From assembly GCF_009380215.1 (NCBI RefSeq), contig NZ_WHUG01000005.1, positions 248,001 to 312,000 of the forward strand: a stretch of 64,000 bases of DNA, written 5' to 3'. Source of the DNA: Rugamonas aquatica (GTDB lineage: Bacteria; Pseudomonadota; Gammaproteobacteria; Burkholderiales; Burkholderiaceae_D). This document shows positions 16,259-24,223 of the stretch, one piece after another; the stretch's first letter is position 1; every line of letters begins with the position of its first letter. The notes below the pieces were generated by a model, which was not told the DNA's origin, ran no database searches, and was given only the letters and a program-made list of their open reading frames with translations. Made by a program: the position numbers and the translations under genes.

Positions 16259-17125
16259 TCACTCGCTCCGGTTTGGGGCTCCCAGCAGCTCCTCCACGCC
16301 GGCGATGGCGGCGGGATCCTTGATGACGGCGCGCAGCCAGACGTGCAGCGGCATGTCGCCCCAGCTGGCGGCCCGGTCGGCCAGGTAGGCCACGGGGCTG
16401 TGCGGCTCCGTGCGGCGGAAGAAGTCGGCGACGGCGCGCAGCTGCGCCAGCGCCTGATGGCGGTCCTGCAGCGGCCCACCTGCCCTGGCGGGCGCCGCGC
16501 CGTTTGCGGCATCCTGTACTGCCGCCAGCGCCGCCGTGCTGCCCACAGGCGCGATGCTGCGGATGACTGCCTGCACGGCGTCCCTGGCGACGCTGAAGCC
16601 TGGGCCGTCGGCGCCCAGCCGCTGGTCGACGATGCGTTCCAGGTCGGCCAGCACGGCGAGGCAGTATTCGGCGTCCGGCAGCAGCGCCGAGCCTTCCGTC
16701 AACGGCGTCTCCTTCACCAGCGCCGGCGTGCGGGCCAGGAGCCAGAACAGGTTGCCGATGCGCTGATCGTAGTCGCCGTCGTCGGCTTGCGGGTACATGC
16801 CGTCCCAATAGCGCTCGCACAATTCGGCCAGCACCGCGTAGCCGTCACCCAAGCCGCGCAGGCCGCGCGTTTTGGCTTGGGCTTCGGCCAGCCAGACGGC
16901 CAGCCGCATGTCCTTGCTGCGGCGGGCGATCATGTCGGCGCAGCGCGCGCCGACGAACTCCCAGTCGGCTTCCTTCAAGGCCGACACCCATTCGCCCTGG
17001 TCGAGCGTGGGGTCGTCGTACAGGCGCGCTTGCGCGATCTGGTCCACCTCCGCGCTGAAAGCGACATCTTCGCCGCAAGGATCCATTGAGCTGATCGGCT
17101 CCAGCAGTTGGGCGACGTTAAACAT
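16259..17125 (-). CDS. tssA: T6SS protein TssA (ImpA), short form
   Basis: A 288-residue protein starting 'MFNVAQLLEPISSMDPCGED'. The N-terminal ImpA_N region has the conserved 'DPCGED' and 'LKEADWEFV' phrases (about residues 16-65). TssA helps start and stabilise sheath polymerisation at the baseplate and tail tip. This is a short form with only a modest C-terminal domain. It starts 13 bp after the tssH stop and is the last gene of the minus-strand T6SS operon. The ATG at 17125 is used because the upstream in-frame extension lies inside tssH. Confidence 0.9.
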   Translation of the reverse strand: MFNVAQLLEPISSMDPCGEDVAFSAEVDQIAQARLYDDPTLDQGEWVSALKEADWEFVGARCADMIARRSKDMRLAVWLAEAQAKTRGLRGLGDGYAVLAELCERYWDGMYPQADDGDYDQRIGNLFWLLARTPALVKETPLTEGSALLPDAEYCLAVLADLERIVDQRLGADGPGFSVARDAVQAVIRSIAPVGSTAALAAVQDAANGAAPARAGGPLQDRHQALAQLRAVADFFRRTEPHSPVAYLADRAASWGDMPLHVWLRAVIKDPAAIAGVEELLGAPNRSE

Positions 17126-17138
17126 GGAGGCCTCCGCA

Positions 17139-19739
17139 CTATTTGATGGTGTATTTAAACTGGCCCTGTTTGCTGGCGCCGACCCTGATCCGGGTAATGG
17201 CCACGCCTTCCGACATTCGCTGCAGAACCGCCTCGGCGATCTCCGGCAGCAGGCTGCCGTTGAGGATATGGTCGACGTTGCGGGCGCCGGAATCAACTTC
17301 GGTGCAGCGCGCCAGCACCGCGTCAACCAGGGCCTGGTCGTAGCCGAATTCCGCGTGGTGGTGATCGCGGATGCGCAGGCCAATGCGGTCCAGCTTGAGC
17401 GCGACGATCCGCGCCAGCACTGCGTCCGGAATCGGGTAGTACGGCACCACTTTCAAGCGGCCGAGGAAGGCCGGTTTGAAATGCTTGAACAGATGTGGGC
17501 GCAGCAGCGCTTCCAGATCCGCCGCCGCTGGCGGCGCTTCCTTGTTCAGGCAGGCCTGCATGATGGCGGCCGAGCCGGCGTTGGAGGTGGCGATGATGAT
17601 GGTGTTGCGGAAGTCGATCTCGCGGCCCTCGGCGTCGTCCATCACGCCCTTGTCGAAGACCTGGAAAAACAGTTCGGCCACGTCGGGGTGGGCTTTCTCG
17701 ATTTCGTCCAGCAGCACCACGCTGTAGGGATTGCGGCGCACCGCCTCGGTCAGCACGCCGCCCTGTCCGTAGCCTACGTAGCCGGGCGGCGAACCTTTCA
17801 GGCCGGAGACGCTGTGGGCTTCCTGATACTCGCTCATGTTGATCGTGATGAGTTTGCGCTCGCCGCCGTACAGCAGGTCCGCCAGCGCCAGCGCGGTTTC
17901 GGTCTTGCCGACGCCGGACGGGCCGGCGAACAGGAACACGCCCTTTGGTTTGTTGGGGTCATCCAGATTGGCGCGCGCGGTGCGAACGCGCTGGGCAACG
18001 GCGGCGATGGCGTGGTCCTGGCCGAGAATGCGCGACTGCAGCGCCTCCTGCAGTTTGAGCACGGTGCGGATCTCGTCCTTGACCATCTTCCCCAGCGGGA
18101 TACCGGTCCAGCCGGAGACAATGGCGGCGACGGCAGCGGCGTCCACGTCCACCGGTACCAGCGGCGCTTCCCCCTGCAGTGCTGCCAGTTCCTCGCGCAA
18201 TGCGCGGACCTGCTCCGCACCATCCGCTGCAGCCCGCAGGCGCGCGATGGCAGCAACGATGGATTGCTCGCGCTGCCAGCGTTCGTTGTGTTGTGCGTAC
18301 TCCGTCTGCAGCAAGTCGTGCGCGCCCTGTAGCTGCGCCAGTCGTTGCGCATGGGTGCGTCCGCAGTCCTCGCGCTTCAGGGCGGCGATTTCAACGCACA
18401 GGCGCTCCATGGCCTTGGCCGCGTTCTCCAGCAAGGCCGGCGTTCCGCTCTGCGCCAACGCGACGCGGGCGCAAGCCGTATCGAGCACACTGACCGCCTT
18501 GTCCGGCAGCTGTCGGCCGCTAATGTAGCGGTGCGACAGCCGCACCGCCTCGGTGACGGCTTCATCGCGGATGTGGATGCCGAAGTGGCGTTCCATCAGC
18601 GGCGTCATGGCGCGCAGCATGGCACTGGCGATCTCCTCGCTCGGCTCTTCGACCTTGACGACCTGAAAGCGCCGCGCCAGCGCCGCATCCTTCTCGAAGT
18701 ACTTCTTGTACTCGCCCCATGTGGTGGCGGCGATGGTGCGCAGTTCTCCGCGCGCCAGCGCAGGCTTGAGCAGGTTGGCGGCGTCATTCTGGCCGGCTTG
18801 GCCGCCCGCGCCTATCATCGTGTGGGCCTCGTCGATGAACAGGATGATGGCATGCGGGCTTTGCTTGACTTCGTCGATCACGTTTTTCAGCCGGTTTTCG
18901 AACTCGCCCTTGACGCTGGCGCCGGCCTGCAACAGGCCCATGTCCAGCGTGCGGATCTCGACGCCTTTCAGTACGTCCGGCACATCTCCTTCAGCAATGC
19001 GCAGCGCCAAGCCTTCTACCACGGCGGTCTTGCCGACACCAGCCTCGCCGGTCAGAATGGGATTGTTCTGGCGGCGGCGCATCAGGATGTCGATCGCCTG
19101 ACGTATCTCCGCTTCTCGGCCAATGACGGGATCGAGCTTGCCGTCGCGTGCGAGCTGCGTCAGGCTGGTGGTGTACTGGTCCAGCGCCGGCGTGCGCGGG
19201 CTGCTTTGCGGTGCCATGTCGGCAAGCGGGGTGGCGGAGCCTGCGTCGGTTGCGGGCGTTTCTTCCTGCGAGCCATGGGTGTATTTCTCCAGCTTGTGCT
19301 TGACCTCATCGATGGGGATTTGTCCGAACAGCGGCGAGGCGCGCTGCGCCAATTGCGCCAGGTCCGGCGTCGTCAACAGCGCCACCAGCAGGTGTGCGCT
19401 GCGGATGCGGTCCGGCTGCGGCGTCGCCAGCGAAGCAATCAGCCACGCATGCTCCAGCAGCTGCGGAAGGTGGCGCGAGAAGACCGGCGTGCGGGTGCTG
19501 CCGGTCTTGAACTGGCCAACCTCATGGTGCAGATCGGCTTCCAGCATCTCGGGGCTGACGCCGCACTGCAAGGCGATCAGCACCACGTCGCAGCGTTCCT
19601 GCTCCAACAGGGCGAGGAACAGATGTTCCACTTCCACTTCGTACTGCCCCAGCGCCACGCAGATGCTGGCGGCGCGGGTGGCGGCCAAGCGGGTGGTGTC
19701 ATTCAGTTTGCCGATCAGGGTTTTCAGATTGAGGTTCAT
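17139..19739 (-). CDS. tssH: T6SS AAA+ ATPase TssH (ClpV)
   Basis: An 866-residue Clp/Hsp100 ATPase. It has an N-terminal Clp_N double repeat (1-160), a first AAA module with Walker A 'GEAGVGKT' (231-238) and Walker B 'FIDEAH' (301-306), a middle coiled-coil insertion (about 440-530), and a second AAA module with Walker A 'GPSGVGKT' (606-613). ClpV disassembles the contracted TssB/TssC sheath for recycling. Both nucleotide sites look intact. The start is two bases after the tssE stop, so no tssF or tssG separates them, unlike the common gene order. Confidence 0.95.
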   Translation of the reverse strand: MNLNLKTLIGKLNDTTRLAATRAASICVALGQYEVEVEHLFLALLEQERCDVVLIALQCGVSPEMLEADLHHEVGQFKTGSTRTPVFSRHLPQLLEHAWLIASLATPQPDRIRSAHLLVALLTTPDLAQLAQRASPLFGQIPIDEVKHKLEKYTHGSQEETPATDAGSATPLADMAPQSSPRTPALDQYTTSLTQLARDGKLDPVIGREAEIRQAIDILMRRRQNNPILTGEAGVGKTAVVEGLALRIAEGDVPDVLKGVEIRTLDMGLLQAGASVKGEFENRLKNVIDEVKQSPHAIILFIDEAHTMIGAGGQAGQNDAANLLKPALARGELRTIAATTWGEYKKYFEKDAALARRFQVVKVEEPSEEIASAMLRAMTPLMERHFGIHIRDEAVTEAVRLSHRYISGRQLPDKAVSVLDTACARVALAQSGTPALLENAAKAMERLCVEIAALKREDCGRTHAQRLAQLQGAHDLLQTEYAQHNERWQREQSIVAAIARLRAAADGAEQVRALREELAALQGEAPLVPVDVDAAAVAAIVSGWTGIPLGKMVKDEIRTVLKLQEALQSRILGQDHAIAAVAQRVRTARANLDDPNKPKGVFLFAGPSGVGKTETALALADLLYGGERKLITINMSEYQEAHSVSGLKGSPPGYVGYGQGGVLTEAVRRNPYSVVLLDEIEKAHPDVAELFFQVFDKGVMDDAEGREIDFRNTIIIATSNAGSAAIMQACLNKEAPPAAADLEALLRPHLFKHFKPAFLGRLKVVPYYPIPDAVLARIVALKLDRIGLRIRDHHHAEFGYDQALVDAVLARCTEVDSGARNVDHILNGSLLPEIAEAVLQRMSEGVAITRIRVGASKQGQFKYTIK

Positions 19740-19741
19740 GC

Positions 19742-20215
19742 TCAGGCTCCGCGGGTACTGCGGTTGATCGAATAGTGCAGCGACGAGGGCTGCAGGACGG
19801 CGTCGAAGCTGACCATCTCGCGCATCGGCAGCCCGGCCAGTGTGGCGCTGATGGCGAAGCTGACCCGGTTGATCGATCCGATCTCGCGCTCCAGGCGGGC
19901 CTGCACATTGCGCAGGCGCGGCTCGTGGCGTTCGATTGCGGCCTTCAGGCAGGCGCAGATGCGGGCCCGGTCCTCGCTGCTGCTCAAGCACATGCCGGCG
20001 AAGTCGATCAATCCGTAGTTGACGATGGAGCTGGCGCACTCGGGAAAGGCTTGCAGCATTTCCTCTGGTAGCGCGCAGCGGGTGTTGAGCAAGTCCTCAA
20101 GATCGCGAGCAACGGCGTCTTTCAACTGCTCTGTTGACAATCCATGCGCAGCGCGGGCATGGTCACTCCGAGGGTCCAGCAAACGGTCGAACAGGCCGCG
20201 CGTAAAGCCATTCAT
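19742..20215 (-). CDS. tssE: T6SS baseplate protein TssE (gp25-like)
   Basis: A 157-residue protein with the N-terminal 'LFDRLLDP' and 'DLEDLLNTR' motifs characteristic of TssE, the arginine/aspartate pair of the gp25 'EPRL' segment ('RHEPRLRNVQARLE', about residues 98-111) and the C-terminal beta region. TssE is the wedge component that, with TssF and TssG, forms the baseplate and starts sheath assembly. It lies 100 bp downstream of hcp, with an intrinsic terminator in that gap, and two bases upstream of tssH. It appears full length, so the missing tssF/tssG are not explained by a visible deletion within it. Confidence 0.92.
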   Translation of the reverse strand: MNGFTRGLFDRLLDPRSDHARAAHGLSTEQLKDAVARDLEDLLNTRCALPEEMLQAFPECASSIVNYGLIDFAGMCLSSSEDRARICACLKAAIERHEPRLRNVQARLEREIGSINRVSFAISATLAGLPMREMVSFDAVLQPSSLHYSINRSTRGA

Positions 20216-20226
20216 CGCATGCTCTC

Positions 20227-20256
20227 AAAAAGAAAGCCAGGCCAGGCCGGCCTGGC
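20227..20256 (-). terminator. Intrinsic terminator between hcp and tssE
   Basis: Read on the minus strand, GCCAGGCC and GGCCTGGC form an 8-bp GC-only stem with a five-base loop, followed at once by the T-rich run TTTCTTTTT. It lies about 60 bp after the hcp stop and 12 bp before the tssE start, so it could end most transcripts after hcp and let a fraction continue into tssE-tssH-tssA. Confidence 0.75.
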
Positions 20257-20315
20257 CAGAAAACGCACCGCGGCGAATCGCCGCACACTCCGCAACGGGC
20301 GCAAGGGAACAAGGT

Positions 20316-20807
20316 TCAGACGATGCGGTTGCTGGCCAGATCCCAGCCGCCAGAGGTATTGCCGCCGGCGCCGCCGCTGATTTTCTGTTGGGTGTACTTC
20401 CACTTGATCTTCGAGAATTTCAGCGCCACGTCTTCGGTGAGGATGTCGCCTTCCTCAACGGCCGGGGACACCGCGCCGATCAGGACATTCTCGACTTCGA
20501 TCTCGAAGTACTTAACGCGCTCGCCCTGCGCATCGGCGCGCATGAACTCAAACTTGGCCTTGGGGATGGTGCGGCCCGCCGAGCAGGTTTGCAGCAGGAT
20601 AGGAGTGGACAGGTCGGCCAGCTTGGAGATCACGATGTCGCGATGCTCGCAGCGTTCCGCTGTGTGGCCGCCGCCGGTGGAAGCTGTGGCCGATTTTGGC
20701 TGCTCCACGCCGAAGCTGACAGATTTGCACTCGATCCAGTCCTTGTGACGATCGTCGTTGGACTCGCCCTTGATACCATCAATGTACAGATAAACGTCGA
20801 TTGCCAT
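20316..20807 (-). CDS. hcp: T6SS tube protein Hcp (TssD)
   Basis: A 163-residue Hcp1-type protein. The start 'MAIDVYLYIDGIKGES' and the middle 'GGHTAERCEHRDIVISKL' segment are family hallmarks. Hcp forms hexameric rings that stack into the secreted inner tube and can carry effectors. The start at 20807 matches known Hcp lengths. It lies 31 bp after tssC and is followed by a terminator, which fits the high Hcp demand relative to downstream baseplate genes. Confidence 0.95.
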   Translation of the reverse strand: MAIDVYLYIDGIKGESNDDRHKDWIECKSVSFGVEQPKSATASTGGGHTAERCEHRDIVISKLADLSTPILLQTCSAGRTIPKAKFEFMRADAQGERVKYFEIEVENVLIGAVSPAVEEGDILTEDVALKFSKIKWKYTQQKISGGAGGNTSGGWDLASNRIV

Positions 20808-20838
20808 TGCATGCTCCTGTCTCAGGTTATAGTGAACA

Positions 20839-22326
20839 TCAGTAGTTGGTCGATTGCGGCAGCTCCGCGACCAGACGGAGGGAAACGGACAATTCATCCA
20901 GCTGGAAGTGCGGCCGCAGGAAGGACACGGCGCGGTACACGCCCGGCCGCCCCGCCACCTCATGCACCTGCACCGATGCTTCGCGCAGCGGGAACTGCGC
21001 CTTCTGCTCCTGGCTGGCGTTGTCGTCCAGCAGAACGTATTTCATCAGCCAGCGGTTGAGGAAGTCCTCGACATTGGAGGCCGCCGCAAAGCTGCCGATC
21101 TTGTCGCGCATCATGGCCTTCATGTAGTGAGCGACACGCGAGACGGCGAAGATGTACTGCAACTGCGACGACAGCACGGCGTTGGCGTTTGCCGCGTCCG
21201 AACTGTACTTCTTGGCCTTCTGCGCCGACTGCGCGCCAAAGAAGGCGGCGTAGGCGGTGTTCTTGCAGTGGACCAGCGATATGAAACCGAGATCGCTCAG
21301 CTCCTTCTCACGGCGGTCGGTGATGGCGACTTCGGTTGGACACTTGAGCGCTACCTCGCCTTCATCGGTCTTGAAAGTGTGGGTGGGCAAATCGTCCACC
21401 AGGCCGCCGCCTTCGACGCCGCGAATCGCTGCGCACCAGCCGAAATCGTCGAAGGCCTTGGTCAGTTTGGCGCCGAAGGCATAGGCGGCGTTACACCACA
21501 GGTACTTCTGATGGTCGGTGCCATCCACTTCCTCGACGAAGTTGAAGCCTTCGACCGTGGTGCCATCGACCGGATTGAAAGGCAGGCGCCCCAGGAAACG
21601 CGGCAGCGCCAGGCCGACGTAGCGTGAGTCCTCGGATTCGCGGAAGGCCTTCCACTTGGCGTATTCCACCGTATCGAATACCTTGGACAGGTCACGTGGC
21701 TTGCTCAAATCGCCGTAACTCTCCAGACCAAAAAGCTCCGGTGCTGCCGACGCGATGAATGGTGCATGCGAAGCGGCGGCGACGTGCGACATCTGCTCGA
21801 TGAAATACATGTCCTCAGGCTGGCGCGAGACTTCAAAGTCGCCCAGCAGCGCCGCATAGGGCGCGCCGCCGAAGGTGCCGAATTCCTCTTCGTAGACTTT
21901 CTTGAACATCGAACTCTGGTCGAACTCCAGCGCGGACTGGAAGTCCTTCACCAGTTCGCGCTTGGTGGCGTTCAGCATACGTATCTTCAGGCCTTGGCCG
22001 GTGGCGGAATTCCGCACCAGGTAATGCAGGCCGGTCCAGCTTTGCTCTAGCTTCTGGAAGGCCGGCGCGTGCATGATGGCGCTCAGTTGACTGGAAATCA
22101 GCCGGTCCAGTTCCGCCACCCGTGCATCCAGCGTGGCGGACAGGTTATTCGACATCACCACCGTCCCCTCCAACACCTGGCTGACTAACTCGGAGATGAT
22201 GTCCTTGGCGCGCTCGTGCTCCACGCTGGACTTGGCGACCTTGCTTTGCTCGACGATCTGGTCGAGCAGGTTAAGACCTTCCACCGACGGTACGGCTTCC
22301 TGCATCAGGTTTGCTTGTGCGGACAT
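20839..22326 (-). CDS. tssC: T6SS sheath protein TssC (large subunit)
   Basis: A 495-residue protein with the TssC core: 'KLEQSWTGLHYLVRNS' (about residues 91-106), 'YAALLGDFEVSRQPEDM' and the C-terminal 'LRPHFQLDELSVSLRLVAEL'. It pairs with TssB to form the contractile sheath around the Hcp tube, and its surface helix is recognised by ClpV. The start is one base after the tssB stop, as usual for the pair. No damage is seen. Confidence 0.96.
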   Translation of the reverse strand: MSAQANLMQEAVPSVEGLNLLDQIVEQSKVAKSSVEHERAKDIISELVSQVLEGTVVMSNNLSATLDARVAELDRLISSQLSAIMHAPAFQKLEQSWTGLHYLVRNSATGQGLKIRMLNATKRELVKDFQSALEFDQSSMFKKVYEEEFGTFGGAPYAALLGDFEVSRQPEDMYFIEQMSHVAAASHAPFIASAAPELFGLESYGDLSKPRDLSKVFDTVEYAKWKAFRESEDSRYVGLALPRFLGRLPFNPVDGTTVEGFNFVEEVDGTDHQKYLWCNAAYAFGAKLTKAFDDFGWCAAIRGVEGGGLVDDLPTHTFKTDEGEVALKCPTEVAITDRREKELSDLGFISLVHCKNTAYAAFFGAQSAQKAKKYSSDAANANAVLSSQLQYIFAVSRVAHYMKAMMRDKIGSFAAASNVEDFLNRWLMKYVLLDDNASQEQKAQFPLREASVQVHEVAGRPGVYRAVSFLRPHFQLDELSVSLRLVAELPQSTNY

Positions 22327-22327
22327 C

Positions 22328-22828
22328 TCACCCTCCCTTGGCGGACTTCAAGCTGGCCAGCTTGTCGGTATTACTCAGTACATCGCTCAGGATGTCTTCC
22401 AGCTTGTCGTTCCCCGCCAGCTTGTTGCGCAGGTCGGCGAGCTTGCTGCGCGCTTCCAGCAGCTTGCTGAGCGGCTCGACCTGCTGCACGATAGCCTCGG
22501 GACGAAAATCCGACATCGCCTTGAAACGCAGCTCCACATTGAAGCTGGTGTCGTCGCCGCTGAGCTGATTGGGCACCTGGAACCGCGCCACCGGTTCCAC
22601 GCCGCCCAACACTTCATCGAAGTTTCCGCTGTCGATGTTGACGAACTTACGGTCTTTGAGGCGTTTCTTTTCCACCTCCGAATTGCCGCCAAAATCGCCG
22701 ACCACGCCGACGACAAACGGCAGCTCCTTGTTCTCCATCGCGTCGCCGATCTCCACGTCATACGTCATCTGCACACGAGGCGGACGTACTTTGGTCAGGC
22801 GCTTTTGAACACTGTCTCCGTTAGCCAT
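22328..22828 (-). CDS. tssB: T6SS sheath protein TssB (small subunit)
   Basis: A 166-residue protein with 'SVQKRLTKVRPPRVQMTYDV' near its start and the conserved 'LPFVVGVVGDF' and 'KDRKFVNIDSGNFDEVL' stretches. The ATG at 22828 is chosen because a GGAG lies eight to five bases before it; a start two codons upstream is possible. It forms the sheath with TssC, encoded immediately downstream. It is the second gene of the operon, after a TPR lipoprotein. Confidence 0.95.
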   Translation of the reverse strand: MANGDSVQKRLTKVRPPRVQMTYDVEIGDAMENKELPFVVGVVGDFGGNSEVEKKRLKDRKFVNIDSGNFDEVLGGVEPVARFQVPNQLSGDDTSFNVELRFKAMSDFRPEAIVQQVEPLSKLLEARSKLADLRNKLAGNDKLEDILSDVLSNTDKLASLKSAKGG

Positions 22829-22865
22829 ACACACTCCATCAAAAGAAAAAACGCGGATAGCGGAT

Positions 22866-23468
22866 TTACTTCAATCCGCCAAAAGGATCATTGCCATTGG
22901 ATTGCGTTCCGGTCTTGGGCTGAGCTGCCGGAGGAACGGCCACTGTCTTCTTGGCCGCGACGGGAGGGGCTGGCTTGCGCGCGGCATTCGATGTGGGCAC
23001 AAGAACATCTTCACCCAAACTGTTACGCAGCAGCTTCGCCAAGTCCTGCGCTTCCGAACGCAGCGATCCGCTCAGATTATTCTGCTGGCTCAGGTCCGAC
23101 AGCGCCTTGGTCGATAGTCGCAATCCGCTGACTGCGACGATGCTGTTACCGAGTTTGTCGTTGGGATCGCGCAGCAACGCCTCCTGCGCATTGATGATCG
23201 CCTCGCCGTAGCTGGCGCGGTCGAATTTGATCTGCGCCATATGCAACCAGGGCGTCTTGTCAGCCGGGTAGCTAGTCGCCGCATTCTTCAGGATACTCTG
23301 CGCCTTGTCGGCGTGGCCGGATGCCAGCGCGGTATCGGCTTCCGCCAGCGCGTTCTCCAGTGTCGATGCCTGAAGCTTGTCGGCGCGGACCGAGTCGCCA
23401 TCTGTTGCGCAGCCTGACAGCAGCATCAAGCTCGCCATACAGGGCAGCCATGTTCTTGGCGTGATCAT
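22866..23468 (-). CDS. TPR-like lipoprotein, first gene of T6SS operon
   Basis: A 200-residue protein with a lipoprotein signal peptide and lipobox 'LLSGC' (cysteine about residue 20), then helical TPR-like repeats ('ALAEADTALASGHADKAQSI', 'EALLRDPNDKLG', about 45-130) and a Pro/Ala-rich tail. An AAAGGAG ribosome site precedes the ATG at 23468, so the start six codons upstream is rejected. It lies 37 bp upstream of tssB. It is not a core Tss protein. TPR proteins at this position may help assemble or anchor the machine at the outer membrane, but the function is not known. Confidence 0.8.
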   Translation of the reverse strand: MITPRTWLPCMASLMLLSGCATDGDSVRADKLQASTLENALAEADTALASGHADKAQSILKNAATSYPADKTPWLHMAQIKFDRASYGEAIINAQEALLRDPNDKLGNSIVAVSGLRLSTKALSDLSQQNNLSGSLRSEAQDLAKLLRNSLGEDVLVPTSNAARKPAPPVAAKKTVAVPPAAQPKTGTQSNGNDPFGGLK

Positions 23469-23634
23469 CACTTTCTCCTTTTGCATATGCGGACAAGAAG
23501 GGACCCATTATTCATGAATGCCCAAGCCCGCCATTGCGCTTACTCAATCGCCGTGGCGTTTCCGATTTGCTTGCGCCGCCTCAAATTTCTGCTGCGAGGC
23601 TTTCGTTCTAATGGCTGAATCGCTTGGAGAAAAT
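23469..23634. other. Divergent promoter region of the two T6SS operons
   Basis: These 166 bp separate the TPR lipoprotein-tssBC operon (minus) from tssJKL (plus). Both ends carry clear Shine-Dalgarno sites. No convincing sigma-70 pair was picked out. A sigma-54-like string near 23554-23570 has the wrong GG-to-GC spacing and was rejected. One regulator acting here would control both halves of the machine. Confidence 0.5.
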
Positions 23635-24210
23635 ATGAACGCGCAGAAGACTATCGTGATCGCGGGACTGCTGGCGTTACAGGGCTGCGCGGCAGGCTCC
23701 ATCGCGGGCGCGGCGATGGAAATCGTCGGCATCCGAAATCCGCCCGAGCTGCCCGATGCGCAAAAACCGCCGCGCACTGTGGCGATCCGCCTGCACGCGA
23801 GCCAGAACCTCAATGCCGGCAATGGTTCCCAGCCTTTGGCGCTTGCGGCGCGCATCTACAAACTTCGGCAGACGGCAACGTTCCAACAAATGACATTCGA
23901 CGGTTTCCTCAGCGCTCACGGGGAGCGCGAACTGCTTGGCAACGATCTGCTGGAGGTCAAGGAAGTGATGCTGATCCCCGGCCAGCGCTACGAAGTCGTG
24001 GAGAAGGTGGGACGCGAAGCCTACTTTATCGGCGTGGTCGCGCTCTTCCGCTCACCCGCAGAACAACGCTGGCGGCTTGCGTTCGCCGCCGGAGATGCGG
24101 AGAAGTCCGGCATCACCATAGGCCTGCACGCCTGCGCGATGAGCGTAGGCGCCGGCTCACCGGCTTACGGCGATGCAGGCAAACCACTGGCCACCGTTCA
24201 TTGTCAATAA
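23635..24210 (+). CDS. tssJ: T6SS outer-membrane lipoprotein TssJ
   Basis: A 191-residue lipoprotein with lipobox 'LLALQGC' (cysteine about residue 19) and a transthyretin-like beta sandwich including 'VAIRLHASQNLNAG' and the late 'RWRLAF' strand. The start at 23635 follows the ribosome site TTGGAGA; the longer in-frame extension would bury the signal peptide. TssJ anchors TssM at the outer membrane in the TssJLM envelope complex. It heads the plus-strand unit, 13 bp before tssK. Confidence 0.9.
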   Translation: MNAQKTIVIAGLLALQGCAAGSIAGAAMEIVGIRNPPELPDAQKPPRTVAIRLHASQNLNAGNGSQPLALAARIYKLRQTATFQQMTFDGFLSAHGERELLGNDLLEVKEVMLIPGQRYEVVEKVGREAYFIGVVALFRSPAEQRWRLAFAAGDAEKSGITIGLHACAMSVGAGSPAYGDAGKPLATVHCQ

Positions 24211-24223
24211 AATTGGAGACAGC

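Noticed and set aside
23554..23570. Sigma-54-like string TGGCG...TTTGC in the divergent T6SS promoter region
   Set aside because: The GG and GC elements are 12 bases apart instead of 10, and the TGGCAC part is poor. T6SS promoters are often sigma-54 dependent, so the bias toward seeing one is strong, but this string does not meet the spacing rule.
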